64,000 bases of DNA from Eleftheria terrae (lineage in GTDB: Bacteria; Pseudomonadota; Gammaproteobacteria; Burkholderiales; Burkholderiaceae_C), in NCBI RefSeq assembly GCF_030419005.1, contig NZ_CP106951.1, positions 868,001 to 932,000 of the forward strand. The letters are read 5' to 3'. A program made the position numbers and the translations under genes. A model generated the notes under the pieces. The model searched no databases. It was not told the DNA's origin and saw nothing but the letters and a program-made list of their open reading frames with translations. Below are positions 42,818 through 51,809 of the stretch, piece by piece. How positions within the stretch are numbered: the stretch's first letter is position 1; every line of letters starts with the position of its first letter.

Positions 42818-44995
42818 ATGAACGACCAACCGCGCCGCACCGGGGTTCTCCACTCCCGTGCGTTCCACTCCAGTGCCTTCCCCCCGGCCGCCGTGCTGAC
42901 AGCCGCCCTGGCCGGCGCCGCCGCCCCGGCGAGCCGCGCGCATGAGACCACGCCGGCCACCCTGCCCGACATCAAGGTGCAAGCCCGCCGCGCCAGCGCC
43001 GGGGCGCTGGACCAACCGACCCGCACCGGCAGCCGGCTCGAGCTGACGCCGCTGCAGACGCCGGCCAGCATCGAAGTGCTGTCTGGCGACGCCGTGCGCG
43101 AACGGGGCGACACCTCGGTGCTGGAGGCGGTCAGCCGGGCCACCGGCATCACCGCCTCGCCCGCCCCCGGCAATGGCGGCAGCGCCCTGTCCGCCCGCGG
43201 CTTCGGCGGCCATGGGTCGGTGATGCAGCTGTTCGACGGCACCCGGCTGCAGGTCGGCGCAGGCACCGTCACCTTTCCCTTCGACGCCTGGTCCATCGAG
43301 CGCATCGAGGTGCTGCGCGGCGCGGCTTCGGTGCTGTTCGGCGAAGGGGCCATTGGCGCGGCAGTCAACATCGTGCCCAAGAAGCCATCCCGCCAGCCGG
43401 CCGCCCATGAGGCCCTGCTGGCTGTCGGCAGTGACAGCACGCGGCGTGCGGCCTTCGGCAGCGGTGGCGCACTCGATGAGCGCTGGTCCTACCGCCTCGA
43501 CATCAGCCACCACCGCAGCAGCGGCTTCATGGACCGCGGCGACGCCCGCAGCCTGGCCGCCGGCGGCAGCCTGCAATGGGACCTGTCGCCCACGCTGGGC
43601 CTGCGGCTCTCGCACGACGAGGGACACCAGCGGCCGCAGCGCTACTTCGGCGTGCCGCTCGTCAACGGCCGGCTCGACGAGCGCAACCGGCGGCTCAACT
43701 ACAACGTCGAAGACGCCGCCATCCGCTACCGCGACCGCTGGACCCGCCTGGAAGCCGACTGGGCACTGAACGAGCAGCTCCGGCTGCGCAACCAGCTCTA
43801 CCGCCTGGAAAGCCGGCGCCACTGGCGCAACACCGAAAGCTATGCCCACCTGCCCGACAGCGGCCACGTGCTGCGCGAGGACTACCTGCAGATCGGCCAT
43901 GACCAGGAACAAGTCGGCAACCGGCTTGACGTGGCGTTGGCGCATCCGCTGGGCCGCTACAGCCACCGGGCGGTGCTGGGCCTGGACCTCAACCGCATCC
44001 AGTTCCGGCATGCCACCGATGCGCCCTATGGCGGGCAGTCGACGGTCGATCTCGAGCGCTTCGACCCCGGCCGGTATGCCTCGCCGTCGAGCTACCGGCC
44101 GCGCTTTCGCACACGCACCCGCACTGTCGCGCTGTTCATGGAAGACCGCCTCGTGATCGACGACCACTGGTCGCTGGTGGGCGGCCTGCGGCGCGACCAT
44201 GTCGACGTCGAACGCCACGACCTCGCCCAGCCGGCCGGCAGCTTCGACAAGACCTTTGCCTACACCACCGGCCGGCTCGGCGTGGTGTGGGCGCCGAGCG
44301 CGGCGCAGTCGGTGTATGCCCAGCTCGCCCGGGCGGTGGACCCGCTGGGCGGGCTGGTGTCGCTGTCTCCGTCGATGGCGCACTACGACCTCACCACCGG
44401 CCGCCAGCTGGAGCTGGGCTACAAGCAGCTGCTGGATCAGGGGCGCGGCGCCTGGTCGGTGGCGCTCTATCGCATCGAGAAGCGCAAGCTGCTCTCGCGC
44501 GATCCGCACAACCCCGCCCTGCAGCAGCAGATCGGCCAGCAGTCGTCGCAAGGCGTCGAGGCCACCGTGGAGCTGGCACTGGCGCGCACGCTGCGGCTGG
44601 AGGCCAACCTCGCCCGGCTGCATGCCCGCTACGACGACTTCGACGAAAAAGTGGGCCGCGCCGTCATCTCGCGCGCCGGCAAGACGCCCCCCGGCGTGCC
44701 GCAGCAAGCGGCCAACCTCTGGCTGCACTGGCGGCCGGCGCCCGGCTGGCAGGCCCGCTCGGGCCTTCGCCATGTGGGTCGCCGGCAGGTCGACACCGCC
44801 AACAGCCGGCAGCTCGGCGCCTACACGGTGGTCGACGCGGCGCTGGCCTGGCTGCCCCGGGGCGACCTGGAAGTCACCCTGCAGGTGGACAACGTGTTCG
44901 ACCGCGACCATGCGCTGTCCACCTCCAACGACGGGCAGCAATGGCTGCTGGGCCGGCCGCGCTCGGTCGAGCTGTCGGCCCACCTGCGCTTCTGA
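42818..44995 (+). CDS. TonB-dependent outer-membrane receptor (riboswitch-controlled)
   Basis: A 725-residue TonB-dependent receptor of the siderophore-receptor subtype. A signal peptide spans about 1-35 (FPPAAVLTAALAGAAAPASRA). A TonB-box-like LPDIKVQA follows, then the plug (LQTPASIEVLSGDAVRERG, LSARGFGG, IERIEVLRGAASVLFGEGAIGAAVNIV) and a 22-stranded barrel ending in HLRF. The start at 42818 follows gagag. Sequence type suggests an iron-chelate receptor, but the cobalamin riboswitch upstream points to a corrinoid or cobalt-complex ligand. No btuF/C/D genes are adjacent. Confidence 0.9.
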   Translation: MNDQPRRTGVLHSRAFHSSAFPPAAVLTAALAGAAAPASRAHETTPATLPDIKVQARRASAGALDQPTRTGSRLELTPLQTPASIEVLSGDAVRERGDTSVLEAVSRATGITASPAPGNGGSALSARGFGGHGSVMQLFDGTRLQVGAGTVTFPFDAWSIERIEVLRGAASVLFGEGAIGAAVNIVPKKPSRQPAAHEALLAVGSDSTRRAAFGSGGALDERWSYRLDISHHRSSGFMDRGDARSLAAGGSLQWDLSPTLGLRLSHDEGHQRPQRYFGVPLVNGRLDERNRRLNYNVEDAAIRYRDRWTRLEADWALNEQLRLRNQLYRLESRRHWRNTESYAHLPDSGHVLREDYLQIGHDQEQVGNRLDVALAHPLGRYSHRAVLGLDLNRIQFRHATDAPYGGQSTVDLERFDPGRYASPSSYRPRFRTRTRTVALFMEDRLVIDDHWSLVGGLRRDHVDVERHDLAQPAGSFDKTFAYTTGRLGVVWAPSAAQSVYAQLARAVDPLGGLVSLSPSMAHYDLTTGRQLELGYKQLLDQGRGAWSVALYRIEKRKLLSRDPHNPALQQQIGQQSSQGVEATVELALARTLRLEANLARLHARYDDFDEKVGRAVISRAGKTPPGVPQQAANLWLHWRPAPGWQARSGLRHVGRRQVDTANSRQLGAYTVVDAALAWLPRGDLEVTLQVDNVFDRDHALSTSNDGQQWLLGRPRSVELSAHLRF

Positions 44996-45003
44996 GGCCG
45001 GCC

Positions 45004-46659
45004 ATGGGGCACTTCCCGGGGCCGCTGGCACGCCGCCTCTGGCCGCCTTGCAGGCGCGCGCTGTACGCCACGCACCGCTGGCTCGGCATCGCCGGCTGCC
45101 TGCTGTTCGTGATGTGGTTCGCCAGTGGCCTGGTGATGATGTACATCGGCTTTCCGTCGCTGGACGACGAGGAACGCCTGCGCGGCTTGCGCCCGCTGCA
45201 CCTGCACGAGGCCCGGCTTGGCCCCGCCGCGGCGCTGGCTGCGCTGCCCGCCGGAGCGCGGGCCGCAGCGCCCCGGCGCATGGGCCTGGAGATGCTGGCT
45301 GCCGGGCCGCAGGCCGGCCCGGTATGGCGGGTGGTGGACGCGCACGGTGGCCGGCATGCCGTCTCGGCCCGCGACGGCGCGGCACTGGCGCCGCTCGGTG
45401 CCCGCGAGGCAGCCACCATCGCATCGGCCTTCGCAGGCGGCGCCCCGGTCCGCGCGGTGGAGACGCTGGAGCGAGACCAGTGGACCGTGTCGGGCAGCCT
45501 CGACGCCTTGCGCCCGCTGCACCGGGTCGAAGTGGCGGACGCCGCGGGCACCGAGCTGTACGTGTCCTCGGTCAGCGGCGAAGTCGTGCGCGACACCACG
45601 CGCCGCGAGCGCGCCTGGAACTGGCTGGGCGCGGTGCCGCACTGGCTGTACTTCACGCCGCTGCGGGCCGACGCGCCGCTATGGCGCCAGGTGGTGCTCT
45701 GGGTGTCGGGCGCCGGCATCGTGGCCGCGGCCAGCGGCCTCGTCATCGGCGTGCTGCGGATGCGGCTGCGCCGGCGCTACCGGGCCGGGCACATCACGCC
45801 TTACGGCGGCTGGCTGGCCTGGCACCATCTGGCGGGCTTGCTGGGCGGCGTGCTGCTGCTGGGCTGGATCGCCAGCGGTTGGCTCTCGATCGACCCCAAT
45901 CGCTGGTTCGAGCGCAGCGCGCTCGGCGCCGAGGCACTGGCGCGCTACCACGCGGCAGGCCGCACCGATGCCCTGCGCTGGCCGCCGGCCGCACCACCGG
46001 ATGCGCGCGAGCTGCAGCTGCTGTGGATTGCGGGCCGGCCGCTGCTGCAGTGGCGCGACGGCCTCGGCCGCAGCCAGGTGGTGGACGCGGTGCGCGCCGC
46101 ACCGGCGCCGGCCCTCACCGCTGCAGAGCTGCGGCAGGCGGTGCAGCGCCTGGTGCCGGGCGCCCCCGTCGCGCGCATCGACTGGCTCACCCGGGAAGAC
46201 GCGCACTGGTATGGCCACCACCGGCCGCGCCGCCTGCCGGTGTGGCGGGTGGTGCTGGCCGATGCACGGCGCACCTGGCTGCACATCGACCCGGCCAGCG
46301 GCCAGGTGCTGGGCAGCAGCGACGACCGCGGCCGCCTGCGCCGCTGGCTCTTCAACGGCGCGCACAGCCTCGATTTTCCCTGGCTGATCCAGCGGCGCCC
46401 GGCCTGGGACCTGGTGATGTGGGCGGCCTGTGCAGCGGGCCTGGTCGTGTCTGCCAGCGGCGTGGTGATCGGTTGGCGTCGCCTGCGGGCCAGCCGCCGG
46501 CGCCAGTGCCGGCGGGGATGCCGCGGCCCGGCAGGCCCAGAGCCGCCCGGCGCTGGCGGGGCCGCGGGACCTCCGCCCGTCGAGCCCGGGCGGGGGGTGC
46601 CGCGCCACCAGGCAACGGCTCCCCCCGCGACCATCGCGCCTGCCCCGCGCGGCACATGA
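45004..46659 (+). CDS. PepSY-associated membrane protein
   Basis: A 551-residue membrane protein starting 8 bp after the receptor. It has four or five helices: LFVMWFASGLVMMYIG near residue 40, VVLWVSGAGIVAAASGLVIGVL near 240, HHLAGLLGGVLLLGWIASGWLS near 280 and DLVMWAACAAGLVVSASGVVIG near 475. Periplasmic PepSY-like domains lie between them (PVWRVVDAHGGRHAVSA; AQVVDAVRA...). Such proteins often accompany siderophore receptors and are thought to reduce or help release the metal complex. The last 55 residues are Pro/Gly/Arg-rich. Confidence 0.85.
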   Translation: MGHFPGPLARRLWPPCRRALYATHRWLGIAGCLLFVMWFASGLVMMYIGFPSLDDEERLRGLRPLHLHEARLGPAAALAALPAGARAAAPRRMGLEMLAAGPQAGPVWRVVDAHGGRHAVSARDGAALAPLGAREAATIASAFAGGAPVRAVETLERDQWTVSGSLDALRPLHRVEVADAAGTELYVSSVSGEVVRDTTRRERAWNWLGAVPHWLYFTPLRADAPLWRQVVLWVSGAGIVAAASGLVIGVLRMRLRRRYRAGHITPYGGWLAWHHLAGLLGGVLLLGWIASGWLSIDPNRWFERSALGAEALARYHAAGRTDALRWPPAAPPDARELQLLWIAGRPLLQWRDGLGRSQVVDAVRAAPAPALTAAELRQAVQRLVPGAPVARIDWLTREDAHWYGHHRPRRLPVWRVVLADARRTWLHIDPASGQVLGSSDDRGRLRRWLFNGAHSLDFPWLIQRRPAWDLVMWAACAAGLVVSASGVVIGWRRLRASRRRQCRRGCRGPAGPEPPGAGGAAGPPPVEPGRGVPRHQATAPPATIAPAPRGT

Positions 46660-46755
46660 CTTCCGGCACTGCGTGTTTGCTGCCCGGCTGCCCACACTGG
46701 CGACCGTTGCAAGGCCCGGCCCTGCACATTCCCCCAGCCACAGGAAACAACGCTC

Positions 46756-47406
46756 ATGTCCCTCTCCCTTGCCCGCCACCGCGGCCTGGCGGCCGCCCTC
46801 TCCGTCCTGGCCGGCCACCTCCTGGCTTCGCTGCCTGCCCAGGCCCAGTCCGGTCCCCCCCTCAGCGAGAGTGCCGGCCGCTGGTACGCCGGCTTCGGCA
46901 TCGGCCGGCCGCACCAGAGCCTGAAGACCGAGGACTTCAGCGTGCCGGGCCAGGCCCGCCAGCGTGGCATCGACCAGAAGAACATCTGCAGCAAGCTGTT
47001 CGGCGGCTACGAGCTGCTGCCCTCGCTCTCGCTGGAGATGCAGTACGCCTGCCTGGGCCGTGCCGAGCTGAAGTACAGCGGCGGCGCGCGCGAGACCTAC
47101 GAGGCCGCTGCGCTGTCCTTCACCGCGGTGGGCCGGCTGCCGGTCACCGACCAGCTGAGCCTCTTCGCCAAGGGCGGGCCCTCGCTGCACTGGGCCCGCT
47201 CGGAGCTCCGGCGCAGCGGCCTGCGCGACGATCGCGAGAACAAGCTGCGCCACGGCCTGACGGCCGGCATCGGCATGGAATACCGCATCAACGAGCACTA
47301 CGGCCTGCGCACCGAGCTGGAGACCTTCCAGGGCATCGGCCGCAAGCAGGCCCCCGGGCGGGCCTCGGCCCATCTGGTCTCGGCCAGCCTGTTCTACCGC
47401 TTCTGA
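46756..47406 (+). CDS. Outer-membrane beta-barrel protein
   Basis: A 216-residue exported protein. The signal peptide ends near AQA-Q (residues 29-31). The mature part shows alternating beta-strands (WYAGFGIGRP, SLEMQYACLGRAEL, LSFTAVGRLPV, LSLFAKGGPSLHWA) and ends with SASLFYRF, the terminal Phe expected for Bam insertion. It resembles 8-stranded OmpA/OmpW-like barrels. Two Cys (about 77 and 97) could form a disulfide. It lies 96 bp after the PepSY gene and 11 bp before the acylase gene. Confidence 0.8.
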   Translation: MSLSLARHRGLAAALSVLAGHLLASLPAQAQSGPPLSESAGRWYAGFGIGRPHQSLKTEDFSVPGQARQRGIDQKNICSKLFGGYELLPSLSLEMQYACLGRAELKYSGGARETYEAAALSFTAVGRLPVTDQLSLFAKGGPSLHWARSELRRSGLRDDRENKLRHGLTAGIGMEYRINEHYGLRTELETFQGIGRKQAPGRASAHLVSASLFYRF

Positions 47407-47417
47407 GCGAGGTCGCC

Positions 47418-49775
47418 ATGTCCGCCCGCTCCACCCCCGCCGCCATCGCCGTGCTGCTGCTCGCCGCCTGCAGCGGCGACGGCCACGACAACGACAACGA
47501 CAACAAGACGTCCTACCAGGCAGAGATCCGCCGCACCTCCTGGGGCATTCCCCACGTGGTGGCCGACGACGAGGCCAGCCTCGGCTTCGGCATCGCCTAT
47601 GCCTATGCACAAGACAACGTCTGCAGCATTGCCGAGAAATTCATGAGCTTGCGCGGCGAGCGCTCGCGCCACTTCGGCCCGGGCAAGCAGGACGCGCAGG
47701 CACCGTTGCCGGAGAACATCGCCTCCGACTATGCCCAGCGCCTCATTCAGCATGACGGCGCCGTGCAGGCCTACTGGCAGGCCCAGACCCCCGAGGTCCG
47801 CGCCCTGCACACCGGCTGGGTGGCGGGCTACAACCGCTTCCTGAAGGACAGCGGCCCCGGCGGCCTGCCCGCCGCCTGCCGCAACGCTGCCTGGGTGCGC
47901 GAGATCGACCACACCGACCTGGTGCGGCTGATGCGCTACTACGCCACGCTCAATGGCCTCAGCGGCCAGCCCGCGGCGCTCGCCGCCGCACAGCCGCCGG
48001 GCGCCGAGCCCGCAGTGGCAGAGGCCAAGGCCGCCGCCCGCCGCGAACCGCGCCTTGCCCAGGCGCTGCCGCGGCGCCCCCGCACGGCCAGCAACGGCGT
48101 CGCCTTCGGGCGCGCCGCGAGTGAGAACGGCCGTGGCCTGCTGCTTGGCAACCCGCACTTCCCGTGGTCGGGCATCGAGCGCATGTACCAACTGCACCTG
48201 ACACTGCCCGGCAGGATGGATGTGATGGGGGCCACCCTGCCCGGCCTGCCGGCGGTGGGCATCGGCTTCACCCGCGATTTCGCCTGGACCCACACGACCA
48301 GCAATGCCGCACGCTCCACCTTCTACCGGCTCGAGCTGGACCCGGCCGATGCCACCCGCTATCGGGTCGACGGCATCAGCAAGCCGATGGTGCGGCGCCA
48401 TGTCGAGATCGAGGTGCTTGGCGCCGACGGCCGGCTGGTGCGGCAGGCGCGCGACTTCTACGCCACCGAGTTCGGCCCGGTGGTGGTGGTGGCGGGAACC
48501 ATGGACTGGAGCGCCACTGCCGCCTATGCCATGCGCGACATGAATGTCGATAACCACCGCATGGTGGCGCAATGGCATGCGATGAACCGGGCCCGTTCGC
48601 TGGCAGAGCTGAAGGCGGCCAACCTGCGCATCGTCGGCAACCCGTGGAACACCACGCTGGCCGCCGACAAGGACGGCCGCACGCTGTTCATGGACGTCAC
48701 CCCGGTGCCCAACCTGCCGGCACGCAAGCTGGCCGACTGCCAGGTGCCCGAATTCGAATCCTTGGTGCCCGCAGGCATCTGGGTGCTGGACGGTCGCACT
48801 GCAGCCTGCCACTGGGACCAAGACCCTCGGGCGCCCCAGCCCGGCGTGCTGCCCGCGGACCAGTTGCCGGTGCTGGAGCGCGACGACTATGTGCACAACG
48901 CCAACGACAGCGCCTGGCTCACCCAGCCGGCGGCACCGCTGGTCGGCCCGACCCCGGTGGCCAACCTCGTGGGCCAGCCGCCGAGCCTGCGCACCCGCAG
49001 CGGGCTCACCCAGATCGAAGACCGCCTGGCCGGGCGCGACGGCCAGCCCGGCCGTCGCATCTCGCTGCGGCAGGTGCAGGACCTGGTGATGAACAACCGC
49101 GTCCATCTGGCGGAGCTGGTGCTTGACGACCTGCTGCAGCTCTGCCGCCCCGGCCAGCCGCTCGCCACGGAGGCCGGCAGCCCCTGCCCGGCGCTTGCCG
49201 CCTGGCACCGGCGGGCCGAGCTGGACGCCGGCATCGGCTACGGTTATTTCGAGGCCCTGCAGCCCTATCTTCAGGATCACCCGGAGGTCTGGCGCCTGCC
49301 CTACGATCCACAGGACCCCCTGCACACACCGCGCGGCCTGAAGGTGGACGACGCCGCCGTTGCCAGCGCCCTGCAGGCGGCCCTGCGCGAGGCAGTGGCA
49401 CAGACCCATGCTGCGGGCTGGACACCGGGCCGCACCTGGGGTGAGGTGCAGGGCGCGACACGCGGTGGCGTGCGCGTGCCGGTGCACGGTGGCAGCGAGC
49501 TGCTGGGGATCTACAACGCCATGTACGCCGAGGCCTCGGCGCCGGGCGAGCGGGAGGTGCTGGAGGGTGCCAGCTACCTGCAGGCGGTGGGCTTCGACGC
49601 CGACGGCCCGCATGCACAAGCCTTGCTCGCCTACTCGCAGTCGGACAATCCCGACTCGCCGCACTTCAAGGACCAGACCGAGCGGTTCAGCCGCAAGGAC
49701 TGGATCGTGCTGCCCTTCACCGAGGAGCAGATCCGGTCCGACCCCGGCTACCGGCGACTGGTGTTGAAACAATAG
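47418..49775 (+). CDS. Penicillin-acylase-family lipoprotein
   Basis: A 785-residue Ntn-hydrolase precursor. It has a lipobox LAAC (Cys18), then an Asp/Asn-rich linker and the alpha region starting IRRTSWGIPHVVADDE, with the family's GFGIAYAYAQDNVCSIAEKF. The autocatalytic nucleophile is Ser225 in RTASNGVAFG, followed by NPHFPWSGIERMYQLHL. The beta region includes WNTTLAADKDG and NANDSAWLT. Relatives hydrolyse amide bonds, including acyl-homoserine lactones and beta-lactam side chains; substrate cannot be decided. It sits 11 bp after the barrel protein, in the riboswitch-led operon. Confidence 0.9.
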   Translation: MSARSTPAAIAVLLLAACSGDGHDNDNDNKTSYQAEIRRTSWGIPHVVADDEASLGFGIAYAYAQDNVCSIAEKFMSLRGERSRHFGPGKQDAQAPLPENIASDYAQRLIQHDGAVQAYWQAQTPEVRALHTGWVAGYNRFLKDSGPGGLPAACRNAAWVREIDHTDLVRLMRYYATLNGLSGQPAALAAAQPPGAEPAVAEAKAAARREPRLAQALPRRPRTASNGVAFGRAASENGRGLLLGNPHFPWSGIERMYQLHLTLPGRMDVMGATLPGLPAVGIGFTRDFAWTHTTSNAARSTFYRLELDPADATRYRVDGISKPMVRRHVEIEVLGADGRLVRQARDFYATEFGPVVVVAGTMDWSATAAYAMRDMNVDNHRMVAQWHAMNRARSLAELKAANLRIVGNPWNTTLAADKDGRTLFMDVTPVPNLPARKLADCQVPEFESLVPAGIWVLDGRTAACHWDQDPRAPQPGVLPADQLPVLERDDYVHNANDSAWLTQPAAPLVGPTPVANLVGQPPSLRTRSGLTQIEDRLAGRDGQPGRRISLRQVQDLVMNNRVHLAELVLDDLLQLCRPGQPLATEAGSPCPALAAWHRRAELDAGIGYGYFEALQPYLQDHPEVWRLPYDPQDPLHTPRGLKVDDAAVASALQAALREAVAQTHAAGWTPGRTWGEVQGATRGGVRVPVHGGSELLGIYNAMYAEASAPGEREVLEGASYLQAVGFDADGPHAQALLAYSQSDNPDSPHFKDQTERFSRKDWIVLPFTEEQIRSDPGYRRLVLKQ

Positions 49776-50355
49776 GCAAGGCCGCCCGGTCCCCGCTGCA
49801 GCCGCGCTGCAGTGGCTCCCGGCAGCGGCTCTAGGCCCTGCTTCGCCCGGGGCTCGCCACACGGCGGACCCGGGCGCCGGCCTGAAGGGGCGGCTGCGCG
49901 CCGGGGCGCCGCAGCGATCGCCGCAGGCAGGGCGGCCGGCCGGCAGGCAGGGCGGCCGGCCGGCAGGCAGGGCGGCCGGCCGGCAGGCAGGGCGGCCGGC
50001 CGGCAGGCAGGGCGGCCGGCCGGCAGGCAGGCTTTCCCTGCCTGGCATCGAGCGCGGCCTGCCCGGGGTGGCACGGCCCGCGGCGCTGCCTTGGCTGCAT
50101 GCGCTGCACCGCCGTCGCAACGGTCCGTGGTGCCCGGGCCGTGCGTCGGCATTTGGCCGACTTTCCGCGGCGCTCCCGCTGGCTAGCATCGGGCGATCCG
50201 TTCGCCGAGGACCGCCCATGCCCCAGCGCGCCGCCGCTGCGCCTGCCTGCAGCACGTCATCCACCGCCACCGATCGCCCCGGCGCCCCGCGCGCATTCGC
50301 CAGACAAGCCGTGCCGCGGCCGCGCAGCGGCGCCTTCCGCACCCGCCGTTGAGCC
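49776..50355. other. Intergenic region with tandem repeat and a possible 44-residue ORF
   Basis: A 580-bp gap containing the 20-bp tandem repeat listed separately. From 50218 to 50352 a 44-codon ORF (MPQRAAAAPAC...) ends 3 bp before the cardiolipin-synthase start and has gagg upstream; it could be a leader ORF, but its composition is unremarkable. The promoter of the next gene is probably near 50180-50210. Confidence 0.4.
49921..50031. repeat. 20-bp tandem repeat, 5.5 copies
   Basis: The unit CGGCAGGCAGGGCGGCCGGC is repeated from 49921 to 50031; the first copy differs by one base and the last is half-length. Units are otherwise identical, suggesting recent slippage. It is intergenic and its period is not a multiple of three. 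Confidence 0.9.
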
Positions 50356-51651
50356 ATGGCCGACCACTGGTTCGACGCGCTGCGGCCCGACGGCCCCGGC
50401 CTGCTCACCGGGGTGCTGCTGCTGGCAGTGGTGCTGCTGGTGCTGTTCATCTGGTCCATCAAGCGGCACCGCGACCCGCGCCTGGCGGTGGACTGCGACG
50501 CCCCCATGGCGCAACTCATCGACTCGCTGGCCGGCCTCACCCACGGGCCCATCATCGGCGGCAACGCAGTCGAGGTGTTCGAGAACGGCGCCTTCTTCGA
50601 GGCCTTGTTCGAGACCATCGCCGCGGCCCGCCACTCGGTGCACTTCGAGACCTTCCTGTGGAAGGACGGGGTGCTCGCCCGGCGCCTGGTCGACGCGCTC
50701 GTCGAGCGGCGCCGCGCCGGGGTGGAGGTGCGGGTGCTGGTCGATGCCCGCGGCGGACGCAAGATGGGCAAGGCCGCCCAGCGCCGGCTGTGCGACGCCG
50801 GCTGCAAGTTCGAGATGCACCACCCGAGCCACATCCGCAACATCGGCGTGTTCAACGAACGCGACCATCGCAAGCTGGTGGTGGTCGACGGGCAGGTGGC
50901 CTTGCTGGGCGGGCATTGCATCGTCGACCAGTGGCTTGGCGAGGCGCAGGACCGCGACCACTTCCGCGACATCGGGGTGCGCATCCGGGGGCCGGCCGTG
51001 CGCACGCTGCAGTACGCCTTCAGCGAGAACTGGATCGAGGAGACCGGCGAGCTGTTTGTCGGCGAGGCGGTCTTTCCGCCACTGCCGGACGCCGGCAACG
51101 TCGCCGTGCACGTGGCCTGCGTCAAACCCGAAGGCTCGCCGCCGGCAGTGAAGATCCTGCACCACCTGGTGATCTGCCTGGCACGGCAGCGGCTATGGAT
51201 CCAGAACCCCTATTTCCTGCCGGACGCGGAAGCCATCGAGGCCTTCGGCCGCGCAGTGGCCCGCGGCGTGGACGTGCGCATCATGGTGCCCGCGGCCGAA
51301 GCGTCCGACATGCCGCTGGTGCAGCATGCCGCCCACCGCAACTTCGGCAAGCTGCTGGATGCCGGCGTGCGCATCTTCGAATACCAGACCACCCTGCTGC
51401 ACCAGAAGGTGCTGACGGTGGACGGCGTCTGGTGCGCCATTGGCTCCAGCAACTTCGACGACCGCTCGCTCGAGACCAACGACGAGATCACCATCGGCCT
51501 GCATGATGCTGCACTGGCCCGGCACTTCGAGGCCGTCTTCGAGCGCGACGCCCGGCACTGCGTCGAGCTCGACGCTGCCAGCTGGGCCCGGCGCGGGCGG
51601 TGGCACCAGCTGAAGGACAAGGCCTTGTTCATGTTCAATGAATTGATGTGA
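50356..51651 (+). CDS. cls: Cardiolipin synthase (phospholipase D family)
   Basis: A 431-residue membrane-anchored enzyme that joins phosphatidylglycerol units (or PG and another lipid) to form cardiolipin. One N-terminal helix (LLTGVLLLAVVLLVLFIW) is followed by two HKD motifs: His171 in HRKLVVVDG...GG and His349 in HQKVLTVDG...SSNFDDRS. The single helix and length fit the ClsB/ClsC-like group. The start follows a TGA by 3 bp with no strong ribosome-binding site. Confidence 0.9.
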   Translation: MADHWFDALRPDGPGLLTGVLLLAVVLLVLFIWSIKRHRDPRLAVDCDAPMAQLIDSLAGLTHGPIIGGNAVEVFENGAFFEALFETIAAARHSVHFETFLWKDGVLARRLVDALVERRRAGVEVRVLVDARGGRKMGKAAQRRLCDAGCKFEMHHPSHIRNIGVFNERDHRKLVVVDGQVALLGGHCIVDQWLGEAQDRDHFRDIGVRIRGPAVRTLQYAFSENWIEETGELFVGEAVFPPLPDAGNVAVHVACVKPEGSPPAVKILHHLVICLARQRLWIQNPYFLPDAEAIEAFGRAVARGVDVRIMVPAAEASDMPLVQHAAHRNFGKLLDAGVRIFEYQTTLLHQKVLTVDGVWCAIGSSNFDDRSLETNDEITIGLHDAALARHFEAVFERDARHCVELDAASWARRGRWHQLKDKALFMFNELM

Positions 51652-51809
51652 ATCAAGCGGGGCCGGGCCACCGGCCGGTTTCGCCTCAAGCCGGCCGGGT
51701 GCGCGCCGATGAGGAATGCTGAGCGCCGCTGCAGCCCGCCCTGGGCGGACAGCGGCAAGAAGGCACCCCGACATCGATCCCCATGGCCGGCGCCTGGGCC
51801 ACACCGCGC

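Noticed and set aside
42368..45424. Minus-strand ORF of 1018 codons across the second riboswitch and TonB receptor
   Set aside because: It crosses a conserved riboswitch and a gene with full plug and barrel motifs; it is a shadow frame.
49921..50031. Repeat array considered as a CRISPR
   Set aside because: Units are contiguous 20-mers with no spacers and no cas genes nearby; it is a simple tandem repeat.
47394..51125. Very long minus-strand ORF (1243 codons) opposite the acylase and cardiolipin synthase genes
   Set aside because: It is antisense to two genes with clear catalytic motifs; long open antisense frames are expected at about 70% G+C. Its composition is low in complexity and it has no domain.
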